A DNA stretch of 64,000 bases, taken from NCBI RefSeq assembly GCF_001434365.1, contig NZ_AZFN01000011.1, positions 1-64,000 of the forward strand, given 5' to 3'. Positions 1 to 11,628 of the stretch are shown piece after piece. The notes below the pieces were generated by a model. It searched no databases. It saw nothing but the letters and a program-made list of their open reading frames with translations, and was not told the origin of the DNA. Every line of letters begins with the position of its first letter. Within the stretch, counting starts at the first letter, position 1. A program made the translations under genes and the position numbers. This stretch comes from Limosilactobacillus gastricus DSM 16045. Lineage in GTDB: Bacteria > Bacillota > Bacilli > Lactobacillales > Lactobacillaceae.

Positions 1-48
1 AGTGAATCCTTGAGCGCATCAACGAGTGAATCCTTGAGCACTTCAATG
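1..48 (+). repeat. Two tandem 24-nt serine-repeat units
   Basis: Units at 1-24 and 25-48 match at 21 of 24 positions. Both begin with AGTGAATCCTTGAGC and encode SESLSAST and SESLSTSM. They are the edge of the serine-rich stalk of the surface protein; the array probably extends upstream of the window. Confidence 0.7.
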
Positions 49-309
49 AACGAAAGCTCAAGTCAATCAACTAGTCTGTCACTTTCCATGTCACGAGTAA
101 CTGATATTCAATATCATTCCGGAGTTTACACTTGGAAGGATGCAGATCAGGTTATCAAACATAATGTAAACAACCTTTCCGCGACGAAACAAACTGAAGA
201 ATTACCGCAAACTGGTAATACAGCTTCGAGTTCGATGGCTACAATTGGACTTATAATGGCGGGTATTGCTACATTGGCGGGGATCAAGCGATCGAAAAAG
301 AAGAAATAA
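1..309 (+). CDS. Serine-rich LPxTG-anchored surface protein, C-terminal end only
   Basis: The reading frame is open from the first base, so the start lies before the window and only the last 102 residues are seen. They begin with a Ser/Thr/Glu-rich stalk, pass through a short non-repetitive stretch (window residues 32-60), and end in a classical sortase A signal: LPQTG at residues 68-72, a hydrophobic helix and a KRSKKKK tail. In this family sortase links the protein to peptidoglycan and the serine-rich stalk is often glycosylated. The stalk resembles serine-rich-repeat adhesins, but the binding domain is outside the window, so the ligand is unknown. A strong terminator follows at once, so the gene ends its own transcript. 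Confidence 0.85.
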   Translation, partial: SESLSASTSESLSTSMNESSSQSTSLSLSMSRVTDIQYHSGVYTWKDADQVIKHNVNNLSATKQTEELPQTGNTASSSMATIGLIMAGIATLAGIKRSKKKK

Positions 310-330
310 ACAAGCGTATTCGCTGTTAAT

Positions 331-375
331 AAAACAGGAGTGACTTTCCTTGGTGGAATTGTCACTCCTGTTTTT
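331..375 (+). terminator. Intrinsic terminator after the LPxTG protein gene
   Basis: A perfect 14-bp stem (331-344 with 361-374, core ACAGGAGTGAC/GTCACTCCTGT) with a 16-nt loop runs into a T-tract. It separates the surface protein gene from ctsR. Confidence 0.9.
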
Positions 376-430
376 AAAAGGTGAGAAAGCGTATTAATCG
401 GCAAGCGCTAATTAGATATGTTAAAATAAA

Positions 431-447
431 GGTCAATAATAGTCAGA
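431..447 (+). promoter_or_regulatory. CtsR operator (tandem heptads)
   Basis: GGTCAAT-AAT-AGTCAGA is a direct heptad repeat with a 3-nt spacer. It closely matches the known CtsR box (A/GGTCAAA-NAN-A/GGTCAAA). It lies 19 bases before the ctsR start, where bound repressor would block transcription. The core promoter around 394-422 (TTAATC, 17 bp, TATGTT) is only a weak match. Confidence 0.85.
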
Positions 448-465
448 TGTAAGGAGGTTCCTAAA

Positions 466-936
466 ATGGCAGAAGAAAAAAGTATGTCTGATGTGATTGA
501 ACAATACTTAAAATCTGTTTTGGGTGATGCTTCTCAAATTGAGATCCGTCGTTCAGAAATTGCTGATCACTTTGATGTGGTACCTTCACAAATTAATTAT
601 GTAATTAAAACCCGGTTTACCCCTCAACGTGGTTACTTTGTTGAAAGTAAGCGTGGCGGCGGTGGTTACATTCGGATTGAAAAGGTCAGTCTATTAGATG
701 GGGTTGATGTTTTAGAAACTCTAATTAATGGAATTGGTGATTTATTAACAGAACGAGATGCCGCTGCAGTGATTAAGACTTTATATCAAGAACAGTTGAT
801 TACTCGTCGTGAAGGCGATTTGATGATGACAATGATTTCAAAACAAACTTTGATTATCAGAGATCGTTATGATCAACAACGCTTTCGGGCTCACGTGATG
901 AAGATGTTGTTAAACCGGCTACGGTATGAGAGTTAA
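466..936 (+). CDS. ctsR: CtsR, transcriptional repressor of class III heat-shock genes
   Basis: CtsR is the dimeric winged-helix repressor that senses heat and shuts off clp genes. The 156 aa match the family length (about 154). The N-terminal DNA-binding part contains the conserved wing with a glycine-rich turn ([12 protein letters not shown], about residues 61-72), and the C-terminal helical domain follows. An AAGGAGGT site at 451-458 fixes the start. The gene sits 14 bases before clpC, and the CtsR box just upstream indicates autoregulation. The usual partners mcsA and mcsB are absent between ctsR and clpC, as is typical of lactobacilli, so McsB arginine-kinase control is not encoded here. 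Confidence 0.97.
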   Translation: MAEEKSMSDVIEQYLKSVLGDASQIEIRRSEIADHFDVVPSQINYVIKTRFTPQRGYFVESKRGGGGYIRIEKVSLLDGVDVLETLINGIGDLLTERDAAAVIKTLYQEQLITRREGDLMMTMISKQTLIIRDRYDQQRFRAHVMKMLLNRLRYES

Positions 937-950
937 GAGGAGATTTACTG

Positions 951-3416
951 ATGGATGAATATTTGTATACCCCAAGCGCCCGAAATAGCTTGCAGGTTGC
1001 TCAAGAACAGGCGCGTATGTTTCGCCACCAAGCTGTTGGGACAGAGCACCTTTTATTAGCTTTGAGTATGGAAGAGATAGGGGTTGCTGCTAATGTCTTG
1101 AATCAATACAACGTAAAAAGTGATGATATTCGTGAAGAAATTGAACGTTTTACAGGTTACGGTAGCGTTCAAAGTGTCGATCCATCTACTTATGTTCCAA
1201 ATTCACCTAAATTACGTGAAGTCCTGCGGCGGGCCGCAACCATTGCTCAACGTCTGCAAAATAGTCGCATCGGTACGGAACATTTGTTACTAAGTTTATT
1301 AAGTGATGACTCGATCCTCTCTTCGCGAATTCTTTATAATTTAGGTGCCGATCCCAAAACTGCTCGAAAGGCACTTTTGAAGCGCTTAGGAGTTTCGGAA
1401 CGAAACATGAACCGGTCTAATCGACAGAATAATCAGCCAGCTGAAGGGACGCCAACACTTGATAAACTAGGTCGCGACATGACTAAGTTGGCTAACGAGA
1501 AAGATGTTGACCCAGTCATCGGGCGAAATAAAGAGATCCAACGAGCCTTACAGATCTTAAGTCGGCGAACCAAAAACAATCCCGTTCTTATTGGTGAACC
1601 TGGGGTCGGGAAAACAGCGATAGTCGAAGGATTGGCTCAACGCATTGTGAAGGGGTCAGTGCCCGAAACGCTGCAAAATAAGCGCTTGATTTCTTTGGAT
1701 ATGGGCTCGCTAGTTGCAGGAACTAAATTCCGGGGTGAATTTGAAGACCGGCTTAAAAAAGTGATCAATGAAATTGCTGAAGACGGGAACGTTATTTTAT
1801 TTGTCGACGAAATTCATACCTTGATTGGTGCTGGAGGAGCGGAAGGGGCAATAGATGCTTCTAATATCTTGAAACCAGCTCTAGCTCGAGGAGAAATTCA
1901 ATTAATTGGGGCCACCACCCTTGATGAATATCGAAAATATGTTGAAAAAGATGCAGCTTTAGAACGGCGCTTTTCTACTGTAATGGTCGAAGAACCGTCA
2001 ACGGAAGAAACCTTAACGATTTTGGAAGGGTTGCGCGAACAGTATCAACAATATCATCAAGTTGAAATTACTGATGATGCCTTGCGATCAGCCGTTGAAT
2101 TATCAAAACGATACATTAATGATCGTTATCTGCCAGATAAGGCGATTGATTTAATGGATGAATCAGCAGCTACTATTAGGATTAATGCTGAAAATCATCC
2201 CCATAAAGATATTCAATTGTCCCAACAATTAGCTGAGGTTCGAAACCAAAAGGAACAGGCTATATTAGAACAAAATTTTGATTTGGCTGCGGACTTACGG
2301 CAAAGCGAATTAAAATTAAAGGTCGAATTAGAAACATACGAGGCCAAACGCCAACGGGCTGCCAATGATGGTCACTATCGGTTGAAAGTTACTGCTAATG
2401 ATGTGGCAACTGTGGTTGCAGAATGGACTGGTGTTCCGGTAACGCAATTACAAAAGCAGGAAAGTAAGCGGTTAGTGAACTTGGAGCAAAACTTACATCA
2501 ACGTGTGATTGGACAAGAAGAGGCCGTTCGGGTTATTTCAGAAGCTATTCGCCGGAGTCGAAGTGGTCTAAAAGACCCGCAACGGCCGATCGGTTCATTT
2601 ATGTTCCTAGGTCCAACCGGGGTTGGGAAAACGGAACTAGCAAAAGCGCTTGCTGAAGAGATGTTTGGTTCGCGTGATCAAATGATTCGGATTGATATGT
2701 CTGAATACATGGAACGATACAGTACCAGTCGGCTAGTTGGCGCCGCACCAGGCTATGTTGGTTACGAAGAAGGTGGCCAGTTAACGGAACAGGTTCGTCG
2801 CCATCCTTATTCAGTAGTTTTATTGGATGAAGTAGAAAAAGCTCATCCAGATGTCTTTAATTTACTATTACAAGTTTTAGATGATGGTTTCTTAACGGAT
2901 TCGCAAGGACGGCGTGTCGATTTTCGTAACACGATTTTAATTATGACCTCGAACCTAGGCGCTACTCAACTTCAAGACACTAAAACGGTTGGCTTTGGCG
3001 CTACAGATGTGCATGAGGATTATGCGGCGATGAAAGCTGCGGTTAATGAACAACTTAAATTAGCTTTTCGACCGGAATTTTTAAATCGAATTGATGAAAC
3101 GATTGTCTTCCATTCATTAACCAAGCCTGAATTACGTCAAATCGTTAAGCTGCTGGCGAGCCAATTAATCCACCGCTTAGCTGACCAAGGAATTAAATTA
3201 AAATTAACGACAGCCGCTTTAGATACGATTGCAGAGGACGGCTATAATCCAGCTTATGGAGCACGACCGTTACGGCGGTCAATACAGAAACTGGTTGAAA
3301 ATCCCTTGAGTATGCTGATTCTTGACGGGGATATTCAAGCGGGCGATCAGATTACGGTTGGTGCCCATAAAGGCCAACTAGACTTTAAACAAAATGGTCA
3401 ACTTGTAACGGTTTAA
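951..3416 (+). CDS. clpC: ClpC, AAA+ ATPase of the Clp protease
   Basis: ClpC unfolds proteins and feeds them to ClpP in the cytoplasm. The 821 aa show the full layout: two Clp_N repeats (about 1-145), AAA+ domain 1 with Walker A GEPGVGKT at 215-222 and Walker B ending VDEIHT, a middle region with a UVR-like motif (about 425-460), AAA+ domain 2 with GPTGVGKT at 554-561, and a C-terminal D2-small domain. The gene is co-transcribed with ctsR and therefore under CtsR control. No clear terminator follows; the next gene has its own promoter. Confidence 0.97.
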   Translation: MDEYLYTPSARNSLQVAQEQARMFRHQAVGTEHLLLALSMEEIGVAANVLNQYNVKSDDIREEIERFTGYGSVQSVDPSTYVPNSPKLREVLRRAATIAQRLQNSRIGTEHLLLSLLSDDSILSSRILYNLGADPKTARKALLKRLGVSERNMNRSNRQNNQPAEGTPTLDKLGRDMTKLANEKDVDPVIGRNKEIQRALQILSRRTKNNPVLIGEPGVGKTAIVEGLAQRIVKGSVPETLQNKRLISLDMGSLVAGTKFRGEFEDRLKKVINEIAEDGNVILFVDEIHTLIGAGGAEGAIDASNILKPALARGEIQLIGATTLDEYRKYVEKDAALERRFSTVMVEEPSTEETLTILEGLREQYQQYHQVEITDDALRSAVELSKRYINDRYLPDKAIDLMDESAATIRINAENHPHKDIQLSQQLAEVRNQKEQAILEQNFDLAADLRQSELKLKVELETYEAKRQRAANDGHYRLKVTANDVATVVAEWTGVPVTQLQKQESKRLVNLEQNLHQRVIGQEEAVRVISEAIRRSRSGLKDPQRPIGSFMFLGPTGVGKTELAKALAEEMFGSRDQMIRIDMSEYMERYSTSRLVGAAPGYVGYEEGGQLTEQVRRHPYSVVLLDEVEKAHPDVFNLLLQVLDDGFLTDSQGRRVDFRNTILIMTSNLGATQLQDTKTVGFGATDVHEDYAAMKAAVNEQLKLAFRPEFLNRIDETIVFHSLTKPELRQIVKLLASQLIHRLADQGIKLKLTTAALDTIAEDGYNPAYGARPLRRSIQKLVENPLSMLILDGDIQAGDQITVGAHKGQLDFKQNGQLVTV

Positions 3417-3428
3417 TGATCGATAATC

Positions 3429-3457
3429 TTGCTAAAATGGACGGTTTCTAATACAAT
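3429..3457 (+). promoter_or_regulatory. Promoter of the TetR-family gene
   Basis: TTGCTA (3429-3434), 17-bp spacer, TACAAT (3452-3457). A loose inverted repeat, ACGG and CCGT 14 bases apart, overlaps the -10 region and could be an autoregulatory operator; that part is a guess. Confidence 0.65.
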
Positions 3458-3496
3458 TCCGTTAAGCATTAAAACTAGTTAAAAATAGGTATAGAA

Positions 3497-4087
3497 ATGA
3501 AAAGGGAAGAAAAATTAGAACGGACCCATAAGGCGATTTTAAAAACGGCGACCAAACTATTTTTAAATCGTGGTTATGCCCAAACGTCCACGCGTGATAT
3601 TGCTAAACAAATTGGCATTACCCAACCGGCTTTATATCATCACTTTAAGGATAAAGAAGTCTTATATCTGGATGTGATGAATGAGCATGGAACCCGAGTT
3701 CGCCAAGAAATCCAACGGGTACTTCGTAATAAAAATTTAGATATTAAACAACAATTACAAGAGATCACGAATGTGTATCTTAAGTTGCATCCGCAAAGTG
3801 TATATAGCTATTATCAAGAGGCTCGTCGTCAATTATCATTGAGCTCGCGTCGAAAGCTAGATACTATTTTTACGATGGATTATATTAATCCGTTGGCACA
3901 ATACTTTGCGCAAGATATCGTTAATCTGCGACCCGATGTTAGACCGCGTGAAGCCGCCGAATTATACTTAGCGGAGCTTCAACCGTTACATGGAACGGTT
4001 TTATCGCTGGGAGGACATGCCGTTAGTCCCGAGCAACGGCAGCGGGTTTTGCTTGATTGTATTTTAAATGGGTTTATTGCTCGGTAG
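3497..4087 (+). CDS. TetR/AcrR-family transcriptional regulator
   Basis: This 196-aa protein has a typical TetR N-terminal helix-turn-helix (about residues 10-55), including FLNRGYAQTSTRDIAKQIGI and ALYHHFKDKEVLY. The C-terminal part, which would bind ligand, is not diagnostic, so the inducer is unknown. It has its own promoter and a weak ribosome site (AGG near 3487). TetR proteins often repress a neighbouring transporter, but both neighbours here are core genes (clpC and rpoB), so it either controls itself or targets elsewhere. Confidence 0.85.
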   Translation: MKREEKLERTHKAILKTATKLFLNRGYAQTSTRDIAKQIGITQPALYHHFKDKEVLYLDVMNEHGTRVRQEIQRVLRNKNLDIKQQLQEITNVYLKLHPQSVYSYYQEARRQLSLSSRRKLDTIFTMDYINPLAQYFAQDIVNLRPDVRPREAAELYLAELQPLHGTVLSLGGHAVSPEQRQRVLLDCILNGFIAR

Positions 4088-4089
4088 AA

Positions 4090-4118
4090 TTGACATTTGA
4101 ATAGTAACTGAGTACAAT
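4090..4118 (+). promoter_or_regulatory. Strong promoter of rpoB-rpoC
   Basis: Consensus TTGACA (4090-4095), 17-bp spacer, TACAAT (4113-4118). It lies about 190 bases before rpoB, leaving a long transcribed leader. Confidence 0.85.
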
Positions 4119-4129
4119 TAATCTGTATG

Positions 4130-4222
4130 TAATTTAGGACTCAGTGAGGTCGGTGATCTATTGTCCACCGGCGTCTTTATAAAAATCCAAAGGCAGTGTT
4201 CAACTGCTTTTGGCTTTTTTTT
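4130..4222 (+). promoter_or_regulatory. Structured rpoB leader with terminator hairpin (Lacto-rpoB-like)
   Basis: The leader contains a GGTCGGTGATC...CCACCGGCG segment (4148-4173). It is followed by a 10-bp hairpin (4187-4196 with 4204-4213, one G-U pair) and eight T residues (4215-4222). A terminator-like hairpin between a promoter and rpoB implies attenuation. Its place and lineage match the Lacto-rpoB RNA motif described upstream of rpoB in Lactobacillales. I identify it from position and general form, not from a covariance-model match. Confidence 0.65.
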
Positions 4223-4307
4223 GCCAAAAATCAGGTGATTATACAAAATGTAATCAAAATGTAATATTTGGCGTGAGTTCGACTAGCGAATTAGAGAGGT
4301 GAACAGT

Positions 4308-7300
4308 TTGGCTGGACATTTAGTTAAGTATGGTAAGCGCCGTACACGGCGAAGTTACTCTCGGATTCGGGAAGTTTTAGACTTGCCGAATTTGATCGAG
4401 ATCCAAACCGATTCTTATAATTGGTTTATGGATACCGGTCTCCGGGAAATGTTTAATGACATTATGCCGATCGATGATTTTCAAGGAAAACTTTCCTTAG
4501 AATTCGTTGATTATCAATTATTAGAACCTAAATATACGGTGGATGAAGCCCGGGAACATGATGCTAACTACTCAGCACCTTTGCATGTAACTTTGCGGCT
4601 TACTAACCATGAAACTGGTGAAATTAAGTCTCAAGATGTCTTTTTTGGGGACTTCCCATTAATGACTGACCAGGGGACCTTTATCATTAACGGTGCCGAA
4701 CGGGTAATTGTTTCTCAATTAGTGCGGTCACCAGGGGTATACTTCAGTCAAGAAGCTGACAAGAATGGTCGGTCTAATTTTGGCGCTAACTTCATTCCTA
4801 ACCGAGGGGCATGGTTAGAATACGAAACCGATGCCAAGGGGATTTCTTATGTTCGGATCGATCGGACCCGGAAGTTGCCTATTACGGAATTAGTACGGTC
4901 ACTTGGGTTTGGATCTGATGATGAGATCATCGATATGTTAGGGGATGAAAGTGAGTCCCTTAACGCCACTATCGATAAGGATGTGCACAAAGAACCTGAA
5001 GACTCACGAGTTGAAGAAGCCCTCAAGGATATCTATGAACGTTTGCGTCCTGGTGAACCAAAGACAGCAGACTCAGCACGTAGTCTGTTAATTACCCGCT
5101 TCTTTGATCCAAAGCGTTATGACATGGCACCAGTTGGTCGTTACAAGACTAACAAGAAGTTAAAGATGAAGTACCGCCTGTTGGGACAAACTTTAGCTGA
5201 AACCTTAGCCGATCCTGAAACTGGTGAAATCCTCGCTAATAAGGGTGACGTGGTAACCAAAGAAGTGCTTAAGGATCTTGAATCAGCATTGGAAAGTGAT
5301 GATTTTAAGATGATCACGTACACACCATCTGATGATGCGGTTGTGACTGAACCAGTTCAATTACAAAAGATTTTGGTTTATTCCAAGGATGATCCTGAAA
5401 AGGTTGTGCCGATCGTTTCAAACGGTAATATTTCCTTAGATCTGAAGCACATTCAACCAGCTGATATCATTGCTTCTGTAAACTACTTCTTGAACTTACA
5501 AGAAGGGATCGGAACGACCGATGATATTGACCACTTAGGTAACCGGCGGATTCGTTCGGTTGGTGAATTGTTGCAAAACCAATTCCGGATTGGGTTAGCT
5601 CGGATGGAACGGGTGGTACGGGAACGGATGTCAATCCAAGATATCAATACTGTAACGCCACAACAATTGATTAATATTCGTCCAGTAGTAGCTTCAATTC
5701 GGGAATTCTTTGGTTCTTCCCAATTGTCCCAATTCATGGATCAAACCAATCCATTGGGTGAATTGACGCATAAGCGGCGGTTGTCAGCCTTAGGGCCAGG
5801 TGGCTTGACGCGTGATCGGGCTGGATATGAAGTGCGGGATGTGCACTATACTCACTACGGTCGGATGTGTCCAATTGAAACACCGGAAGGTCCTAACATT
5901 GGTTTGATTAACAGTTTGTCTTCCTATGCACGAGTTAACCAATACGGCTTTATTGAAACTCCATATCGTCGCGTTTCATGGGACACTCACAAGGTTACTG
6001 ACCGGATCGATTACCTGACGGCCGATGAAGAAGATAACTATATCATTGCCCAAGCAAACACTAAGTTAAACGAAGACGGCTCTTTTGCTGAAGAAACGAT
6101 TATGTGTCGTGACAAGGAAGACTACATCGAAACGTCAGCAGATAATGTTGATTACATGGACGTTTCGCCAAAGCAAGTAGTTTCTGTCGCTTCAGCATGT
6201 ATTCCTTTCTTGGAAAATGATGACTCTAACCGGGCCTTGATGGGGGCCAACATGCAACGGCAAGCGGTACCGTTGATCAACCCACATGCTCCATTAATTG
6301 GAACGGGGATTGAATACAAGGCCGCTCATGATTCTGGAGTTGCGTTAATTGCCAAGAATGCCGGAACTGTAGAATTTGTTGATGCCAAGGAAATCCGGAT
6401 TCGTCAAGAAGATGGTTCGCTTGATACTTATAAACTAATGAAGTTCCGCCGTTCCAATGGTGGTAAGAACTATAATCAACGGCCAATTGTTAAAGTCGGT
6501 GAACACATTGATGTTGACGATGTTTTAGCAGATGGCCCATCAATGGAACAAGGTGAATTAGCCTTAGGGCAAAACCCATTGATTGCCTTTATGACATGGC
6601 AAGGTTATAACTTCGAAGATGCCATTGCGATTAACGAACGTCTAGTGAAGGACGATGTTTACACGTCTATCCATATCGAATCCTACGAATCAGAAGCTCG
6701 GGAAACCAAATTAGGTCCTGAAGAAATGACGCGAGAAATTCCTAATGTTGGTCAAGAAGCTTTACGCGATCTTGACGAAGGCGGGATCATTCGTGTTGGG
6801 GCCGAAGTTAATGATGGCGACATTTTAGTTGGTAAGGTAACGCCTAAAGGGGTGACCGAATTATCAGCTGAAGAGCGTTTGCTGCATGCCATCTTTGGTG
6901 AAAAATCACGTGAAGTACGGGATACTTCACTCCGGGTACCACACGGTGGTGGCGGAATTGTCCAAGACGTTAAAGTTTTCACTCGTGAAAATGGTGATGA
7001 ATTGGCCCCTGGCGTTGACATGATGGTTCGGGTTTACATTGCCCAAAAGCGGAAGATCCAAGTTGGGGATAAGATGGCCGGTCGGCATGGTAACAAAGGG
7101 ACGGTTTCAATCGTTGTTCCGGAAGAAGATATGCCATATATGCCAGACGGGACGCCAATTGATATCATGCTTAGTCCAATGGGGGTTCCATCTCGGATGA
7201 ACATTGGTCAAGTGATTGAATTGCACCTTGGAATGGCTGCTCGTGAATTGGGAATTCATATTGCTACGCCTGTCTTTGATGGGGCAACTGATGCGGATGT

Positions 7301-7877
7301 ATGGGATGCCGTTAAGGAAGCTGGATTACCATCAGATGGGAAGACCATTCTTTATGATGGACGGACTGGTGAACCATTTGAACAACGGGTTTCCGTTGGG
7401 GTCATGCACTATCTTAAGTTAGCCCACATGGTTGACGATAAGATTCACGCTCGTTCGATTGGACCATACTCCTTGGTTACTCAACAACCACTTGGTGGGA
7501 AAGCCCAATTCGGTGGTCAACGGTTTGGTGAAATGGAAGTTTGGGCCCTGGAAGCATACGGAGCAGCCTACACGCTTCAAGAAATCTTGACTTACAAATC
7601 AGATGATGTCGTTGGTCGGGTGAATACTTATGAAGCGATTATTAACGGTGAACAAATTCCTAAGCCAGGGGTGCCGGAATCATTCCGGGTCTTAGTGAAG
7701 GAATTACAATCACTAGGGCTAGATATGAAGGTGCTTGATAACGACCATCAAGAAGTGGAATTGAAGAACATGGACGAAGACGTCATGGATGTTCGGAAGG
7801 TGGCTCAAAAGGCAAAACCTGTTGAAGCAACCGCAACGGAAACGAGCGAAGCAACCGACGAAGTTCCTTCAAACTAA
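4308..7877 (+). CDS. rpoB: RNA polymerase beta subunit
   Basis: RpoB forms one half of the RNA polymerase active-site cleft. I place the start at TTG 4308 (product begins MAGHLVKYG, 1189 aa). The AGAGAGGTG site at 4293-4301 is correctly spaced from it, while the in-frame GTG at 4299 lies inside that site. The conserved beta lobes, the fork and rifampicin region ([15 protein letters not shown], nt 5714-5758, and [14 protein letters not shown]) and the C-terminal clamp helix are present. The rifampicin-pocket residues look wild type. The last 40 residues form a lineage-specific acidic tail (about 1160-1189). It is 39 bases before rpoC in the same operon. Confidence 0.98.
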   Translation: MAGHLVKYGKRRTRRSYSRIREVLDLPNLIEIQTDSYNWFMDTGLREMFNDIMPIDDFQGKLSLEFVDYQLLEPKYTVDEAREHDANYSAPLHVTLRLTNHETGEIKSQDVFFGDFPLMTDQGTFIINGAERVIVSQLVRSPGVYFSQEADKNGRSNFGANFIPNRGAWLEYETDAKGISYVRIDRTRKLPITELVRSLGFGSDDEIIDMLGDESESLNATIDKDVHKEPEDSRVEEALKDIYERLRPGEPKTADSARSLLITRFFDPKRYDMAPVGRYKTNKKLKMKYRLLGQTLAETLADPETGEILANKGDVVTKEVLKDLESALESDDFKMITYTPSDDAVVTEPVQLQKILVYSKDDPEKVVPIVSNGNISLDLKHIQPADIIASVNYFLNLQEGIGTTDDIDHLGNRRIRSVGELLQNQFRIGLARMERVVRERMSIQDINTVTPQQLINIRPVVASIREFFGSSQLSQFMDQTNPLGELTHKRRLSALGPGGLTRDRAGYEVRDVHYTHYGRMCPIETPEGPNIGLINSLSSYARVNQYGFIETPYRRVSWDTHKVTDRIDYLTADEEDNYIIAQANTKLNEDGSFAEETIMCRDKEDYIETSADNVDYMDVSPKQVVSVASACIPFLENDDSNRALMGANMQRQAVPLINPHAPLIGTGIEYKAAHDSGVALIAKNAGTVEFVDAKEIRIRQEDGSLDTYKLMKFRRSNGGKNYNQRPIVKVGEHIDVDDVLADGPSMEQGELALGQNPLIAFMTWQGYNFEDAIAINERLVKDDVYTSIHIESYESEARETKLGPEEMTREIPNVGQEALRDLDEGGIIRVGAEVNDGDILVGKVTPKGVTELSAEERLLHAIFGEKSREVRDTSLRVPHGGGGIVQDVKVFTRENGDELAPGVDMMVRVYIAQKRKIQVGDKMAGRHGNKGTVSIVVPEEDMPYMPDGTPIDIMLSPMGVPSRMNIGQVIELHLGMAARELGIHIATPVFDGATDADVWDAVKEAGLPSDGKTILYDGRTGEPFEQRVSVGVMHYLKLAHMVDDKIHARSIGPYSLVTQQPLGGKAQFGGQRFGEMEVWALEAYGAAYTLQEILTYKSDDVVGRVNTYEAIINGEQIPKPGVPESFRVLVKELQSLGLDMKVLDNDHQEVELKNMDEDVMDVRKVAQKAKPVEATATETSEATDEVPSN

Positions 7878-7916
7878 TGAAAAGTGTAATCGTGATTGAA
7901 ATAGGAGGATTATCCT

Positions 7917-10900
7917 TTGATTGATGTCAATAATTTTGAAAGTATGGAGATTGGGTTAGCCTCTCCACAAAAGATCCGTAGTTGGTCTTTCGGTGAAGTT
8001 AAAAAGCCGGAAACGATTAATTACCGGACATTAAAGCCTGAAAAAGACGGGCTCTTTGATGAACGGATTTTCGGGCCAACTAAGGATTATGAATGTGCTT
8101 GTGGTAAGTACAAGCGCCAACGTTTCAAGGGTCGCGTTTGTGATCGTTGTGGGGTTGAAGTTACTAGTTCAAAGGTTCGTCGGGAACGAATGGGACACAT
8201 TGAATTAGCTGCCCCAGTTACTCATATTTGGTACTTTAAGGGGATTCCAAGTCGGATGGGCTTGGTCTTAGACATGAGTCCACGTTCATTAGAAGAAGTA
8301 ATTTACTTTGCTTCATACGTTGTGCTTGATGCTGGTGATACTCCACTGGAAAAGAAACAACTTTTATCCGAACCTGAATACCGGGAAAAGAAAGCTGAAT
8401 ATGGTGATCGTTTCCAAGCTCAAATGGGGGCTGAAGCTTTACAAAAGTTGTTAGCCGATGTGGACCTCGAAAAGGAAACGGCTGAATTGAAGGCAGTGCT
8501 AAAAGAAGCAACTGGCCAAAAGCGAACGCGGGCAGTACGCCGGCTTGATATCCTTGAAGCCTTTTTGAAGTCGGGTAATCGCCCAGAATGGATGGTGATG
8601 GATGTCTTACCAGTTATGCCACCTGACTTACGACCAATGGTTCAACTTGAAGGTGGTCGGTTCGCAACGTCTGATCTAAATGACTTATACCGGCGGGTAA
8701 TTAACCGGAATAACCGTTTGAAGCGGTTATTAGATCTGAATGCTCCGGGAATTATCGTCCAAAACGAAAAGCGGATGCTTCAAGAAGCGGCCGATGCCCT
8801 GATTGACAATGGTCGCCGGGGTCGTCCAGTTACCGGCCCTGGTAATCGTCCATTGAAGTCCCTTTCTCATTTGCTTAAAGGGAAGCAAGGGCGTTTCCGT
8901 CAAAACTTACTTGGGAAGCGGGTTGACTACTCTGGTCGTTCTGTTATCGATGTTGGTCCATCGATGAAGATGAACCAAATGGGCTTGCCAGTGCAAATGG
9001 CGATGGAATTATTCAAGCCATTTATTATCCATGAATTGACCAAGCGCGAATTAGTTAATAACCCTAAGGTTGCTCGGCGGATGATTGATAACCGAGATGA
9101 AGTTGTCTTTGATGTCCTCGAAGATGTTATTAAGGAACACCCAGTATTACTTAACCGGGCCCCTACCCTTCACCGACTAGGGATTCAAGCCTTTGAACCA
9201 ATCTTGGTTTCAGGAAAAGCGATGCGGTTACACCCATTAGTTTGTGCAGCTTATAACGCCGATTTTGATGGGGACCAAATGGCTATTCACGTTCCTTTGT
9301 CTGATGAAGCCCAAGCGGAAGCTCGCTTGCTTATGCTGGCGGCTCACCATATTCTGAGTCCGCGGGATGGAGAACCAATTGTGGCGCCTTCACAAGATAT
9401 GGTTATTGGGAACTACTACATGACCATTGAAGATAAAGGTCGTGAAGGTGAAGGGATGATTTTCAAGGATATGAACGAAGCCATCATGGCATACAAGAAC
9501 GGGTATGTTTCATTACAAACCCGGGTCGGGGTACAAACCTCCGCATATCCAAAGAAACCATTTACTGATGATCAACGTAATCGAGTTATGGTGACGAGTG
9601 TTGGGAAGTTAATCTTCAACAACATCATGCCAGAAGATTATGTTTACATTAATGAACCAACGATGGAAAACCTAACTAATGGGGTTCCCGATCGTTACTT
9701 CCTTGATAAAGGGGAAGATATTAACGATTACTTGGAAAATGCACCATTAGTAGCACCATTTAAGGTTGGCTTCTTATCTGACATCATTGCTGAAGTCTAC
9801 AAGAAGTACAAGGTGACAATTACTTCCCAATTACTTGATAAGATGAAAGACTTGGGTTACTACGAATCCACGATTTCAGGGGTAACTGTAGGGATCGTTG
9901 ACGTTACCGATTTGAAAGAAAAGCCTGAGATTATAGATGAGGCCCATAAACAGGTTGCCTTGATTACTAAGCAATTCCGTCGGGGATTGATTACTGATAA
10001 TGAACGGTATGAACGGGTAATTGGTGTCTGGAATGATGCTAAGGATGAAGTCCAAGAAAAATTAGTTGAACATATGGACATCCATAACCCAATCAACATG
10101 ATGTCTGATTCCGGAGCGCGTGGTAACATTTCAAACTTTACCCAATTAGCCGGAATGCGGGGCTTAATGGCCTCACCATCTGGTAAGATTATGGAATTAC
10201 CAATTCTGTCAAACTTCCGTGAAGGGCTTTCCGTCTTGGAAATGTTCCTTTCATCACATGGGGCTCGTAAAGGGATGACTGATACGGCCCTCAAGACTGC
10301 AAACTCTGGTTACTTAACCCGGCGGTTGGTTGATGTGGCCCAAGATGTAATTGTACGGGAAGAAGATTGTGGAACGGATCGTGGTTTAGACGTGACGGCC
10401 ATTACTAATGGTGATGAAATGATTGAACCACTATATGACCGGATCTTAGGACGTTACACCATGAAGTCAGTCTTTGACCCACAAACTGGCGAAAAGATTG
10501 TTGGTAAGAATGTCTTGATTGACGAAGCAATGGCCCAAGAAATTGTCGATGCTGGGGTACAAAAGGTTACCATTCGGACGGCCTTCACTTGTAACACCGA
10601 CCATGGGGTCTGTGAACGTTGTTACGGCCGAAACGCAGCGACTGGAGACCAAGTGGAGGCCGGTGAAGCAATCGGGACGGTGGCCGCTCAATCAATTGGT
10701 GAACCTGGGACACAATTGACCTTACGGAACTTCCACACTGGTGGGGTGGCCGGTGATGATGATATTACTCAAGGGCTTCCTCGGATCCAAGAAATTGTGG
10801 AATCACGGAACCCGAAAGGGAAGGCCGTTATTTCCGAGGTTACTGGGGTTATCGAATCAATCGAAGAAAACCCAGCTGACCAAACGAAGGATGTCACCGT

Positions 10901-11573
10901 TAAGGGTGATGCCGATACGCGTACTTATACTTTACCAATTACGACGCGGATGCGGGTCGGTGAAGGCGATGAAATCCGCCGTGGTTATGCCTTGAATGAA
11001 GGTTCAATTGATCCAAAGGAATTGATCCGAGTTCGGGATGTATTATCCACTGAAACTTACATGTTAGCTGAAATCCAAAAGGTTTACCGGATGCAAGGGA
11101 TTGATTTGCTTGATAAGCACGTGGAAATCATGGTTCGGCAAATGATCCGGAAAGTTCGGGTTATGGATCCAGGTGATACGGATGTCTTACCAGGTGAATT
11201 AATGGATATTAGCCAATTCCGTGATGCTAACTACCAGACCTTGATTTCTGGTGGGGTTCCAGCTACAGCTCGTCCAGTTATCCTTGGGATCACTAAGGCA
11301 GCCCTTGAAACAAATAGTTTCTTGTCTGCAGCCTCATTCCAAGAAACTACGCGGGTCTTAACGGATGCTGCTATTCGTGGTAAGAATGACCCATTAGTTG
11401 GTTTGAAGGAAAATGTTATTATCGGTAAGATTATTCCTGCCGGTACGGGGATGGGTACTTACCGTGGAATTAAGCCACGGGAAGTTAGCGTTGAACAACC
11501 GGAAACGGCCTATGCTACTACCCCAACAGCTTCAATTCGGGAAATGGAAGCTGAATTAAATCAGGAAGATTAA
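7917..11573 (+). CDS. rpoC: RNA polymerase beta' subunit
   Basis: RpoC carries the catalytic magnesium site, NADFDGDQM at residues 447-455, with the three metal-binding Asp at 449, 451 and 453. The N-terminal zinc ribbon (Cys60, 62, 75, 78) and the second zinc cluster (CGTDRG ... [11 protein letters not shown]) are intact. The start is TTG at 7917, supported by AGGAGGAT at 7903-7910. At 1218 aa it is of normal Firmicutes length. It is the last gene of the rpoBC operon; a strong terminator follows. Confidence 0.98.
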   Translation: MIDVNNFESMEIGLASPQKIRSWSFGEVKKPETINYRTLKPEKDGLFDERIFGPTKDYECACGKYKRQRFKGRVCDRCGVEVTSSKVRRERMGHIELAAPVTHIWYFKGIPSRMGLVLDMSPRSLEEVIYFASYVVLDAGDTPLEKKQLLSEPEYREKKAEYGDRFQAQMGAEALQKLLADVDLEKETAELKAVLKEATGQKRTRAVRRLDILEAFLKSGNRPEWMVMDVLPVMPPDLRPMVQLEGGRFATSDLNDLYRRVINRNNRLKRLLDLNAPGIIVQNEKRMLQEAADALIDNGRRGRPVTGPGNRPLKSLSHLLKGKQGRFRQNLLGKRVDYSGRSVIDVGPSMKMNQMGLPVQMAMELFKPFIIHELTKRELVNNPKVARRMIDNRDEVVFDVLEDVIKEHPVLLNRAPTLHRLGIQAFEPILVSGKAMRLHPLVCAAYNADFDGDQMAIHVPLSDEAQAEARLLMLAAHHILSPRDGEPIVAPSQDMVIGNYYMTIEDKGREGEGMIFKDMNEAIMAYKNGYVSLQTRVGVQTSAYPKKPFTDDQRNRVMVTSVGKLIFNNIMPEDYVYINEPTMENLTNGVPDRYFLDKGEDINDYLENAPLVAPFKVGFLSDIIAEVYKKYKVTITSQLLDKMKDLGYYESTISGVTVGIVDVTDLKEKPEIIDEAHKQVALITKQFRRGLITDNERYERVIGVWNDAKDEVQEKLVEHMDIHNPINMMSDSGARGNISNFTQLAGMRGLMASPSGKIMELPILSNFREGLSVLEMFLSSHGARKGMTDTALKTANSGYLTRRLVDVAQDVIVREEDCGTDRGLDVTAITNGDEMIEPLYDRILGRYTMKSVFDPQTGEKIVGKNVLIDEAMAQEIVDAGVQKVTIRTAFTCNTDHGVCERCYGRNAATGDQVEAGEAIGTVAAQSIGEPGTQLTLRNFHTGGVAGDDDITQGLPRIQEIVESRNPKGKAVISEVTGVIESIEENPADQTKDVTVKGDADTRTYTLPITTRMRVGEGDEIRRGYALNEGSIDPKELIRVRDVLSTETYMLAEIQKVYRMQGIDLLDKHVEIMVRQMIRKVRVMDPGDTDVLPGELMDISQFRDANYQTLISGGVPATARPVILGITKAALETNSFLSAASFQETTRVLTDAAIRGKNDPLVGLKENVIIGKIIPAGTGMGTYRGIKPREVSVEQPETAYATTPTASIREMEAELNQED

Positions 11574-11586
11574 ATTCTTTGTATAC

Positions 11587-11623
11587 AAAAGGCACTCAAT
11601 CGAAATGAGATTGAGTGCCTTTT
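11587..11623. terminator. Bidirectional terminator between rpoC and the convergent hydrolase gene
   Basis: An 11-bp perfect stem (GGCACTCAATC 11591-11601 with 11609-11619) is flanked by four A on the left and four T on the right. It can therefore stop transcription from either side. Confidence 0.9.
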
Positions 11624-11628
11624 ACGGT

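Noticed and set aside
4299-4307. GTG at 4299 as the rpoB start
   Set aside because: It lies inside the AGAGAGGTG ribosome site. TTG 4308 is correctly spaced and gives the usual [10 protein letters not shown]-terminus.
5714-5815. Rifampicin-resistance change in rpoB
   Set aside because: The cluster I residues (Q, D, H, R, S, L positions) look like wild type.
6752-7021. Minus-strand open frame inside rpoB (and similar frames in other core genes)
   Set aside because: Such frames lack ribosome sites and recognisable protein motifs and mirror the codon bias of the genes on the other strand.
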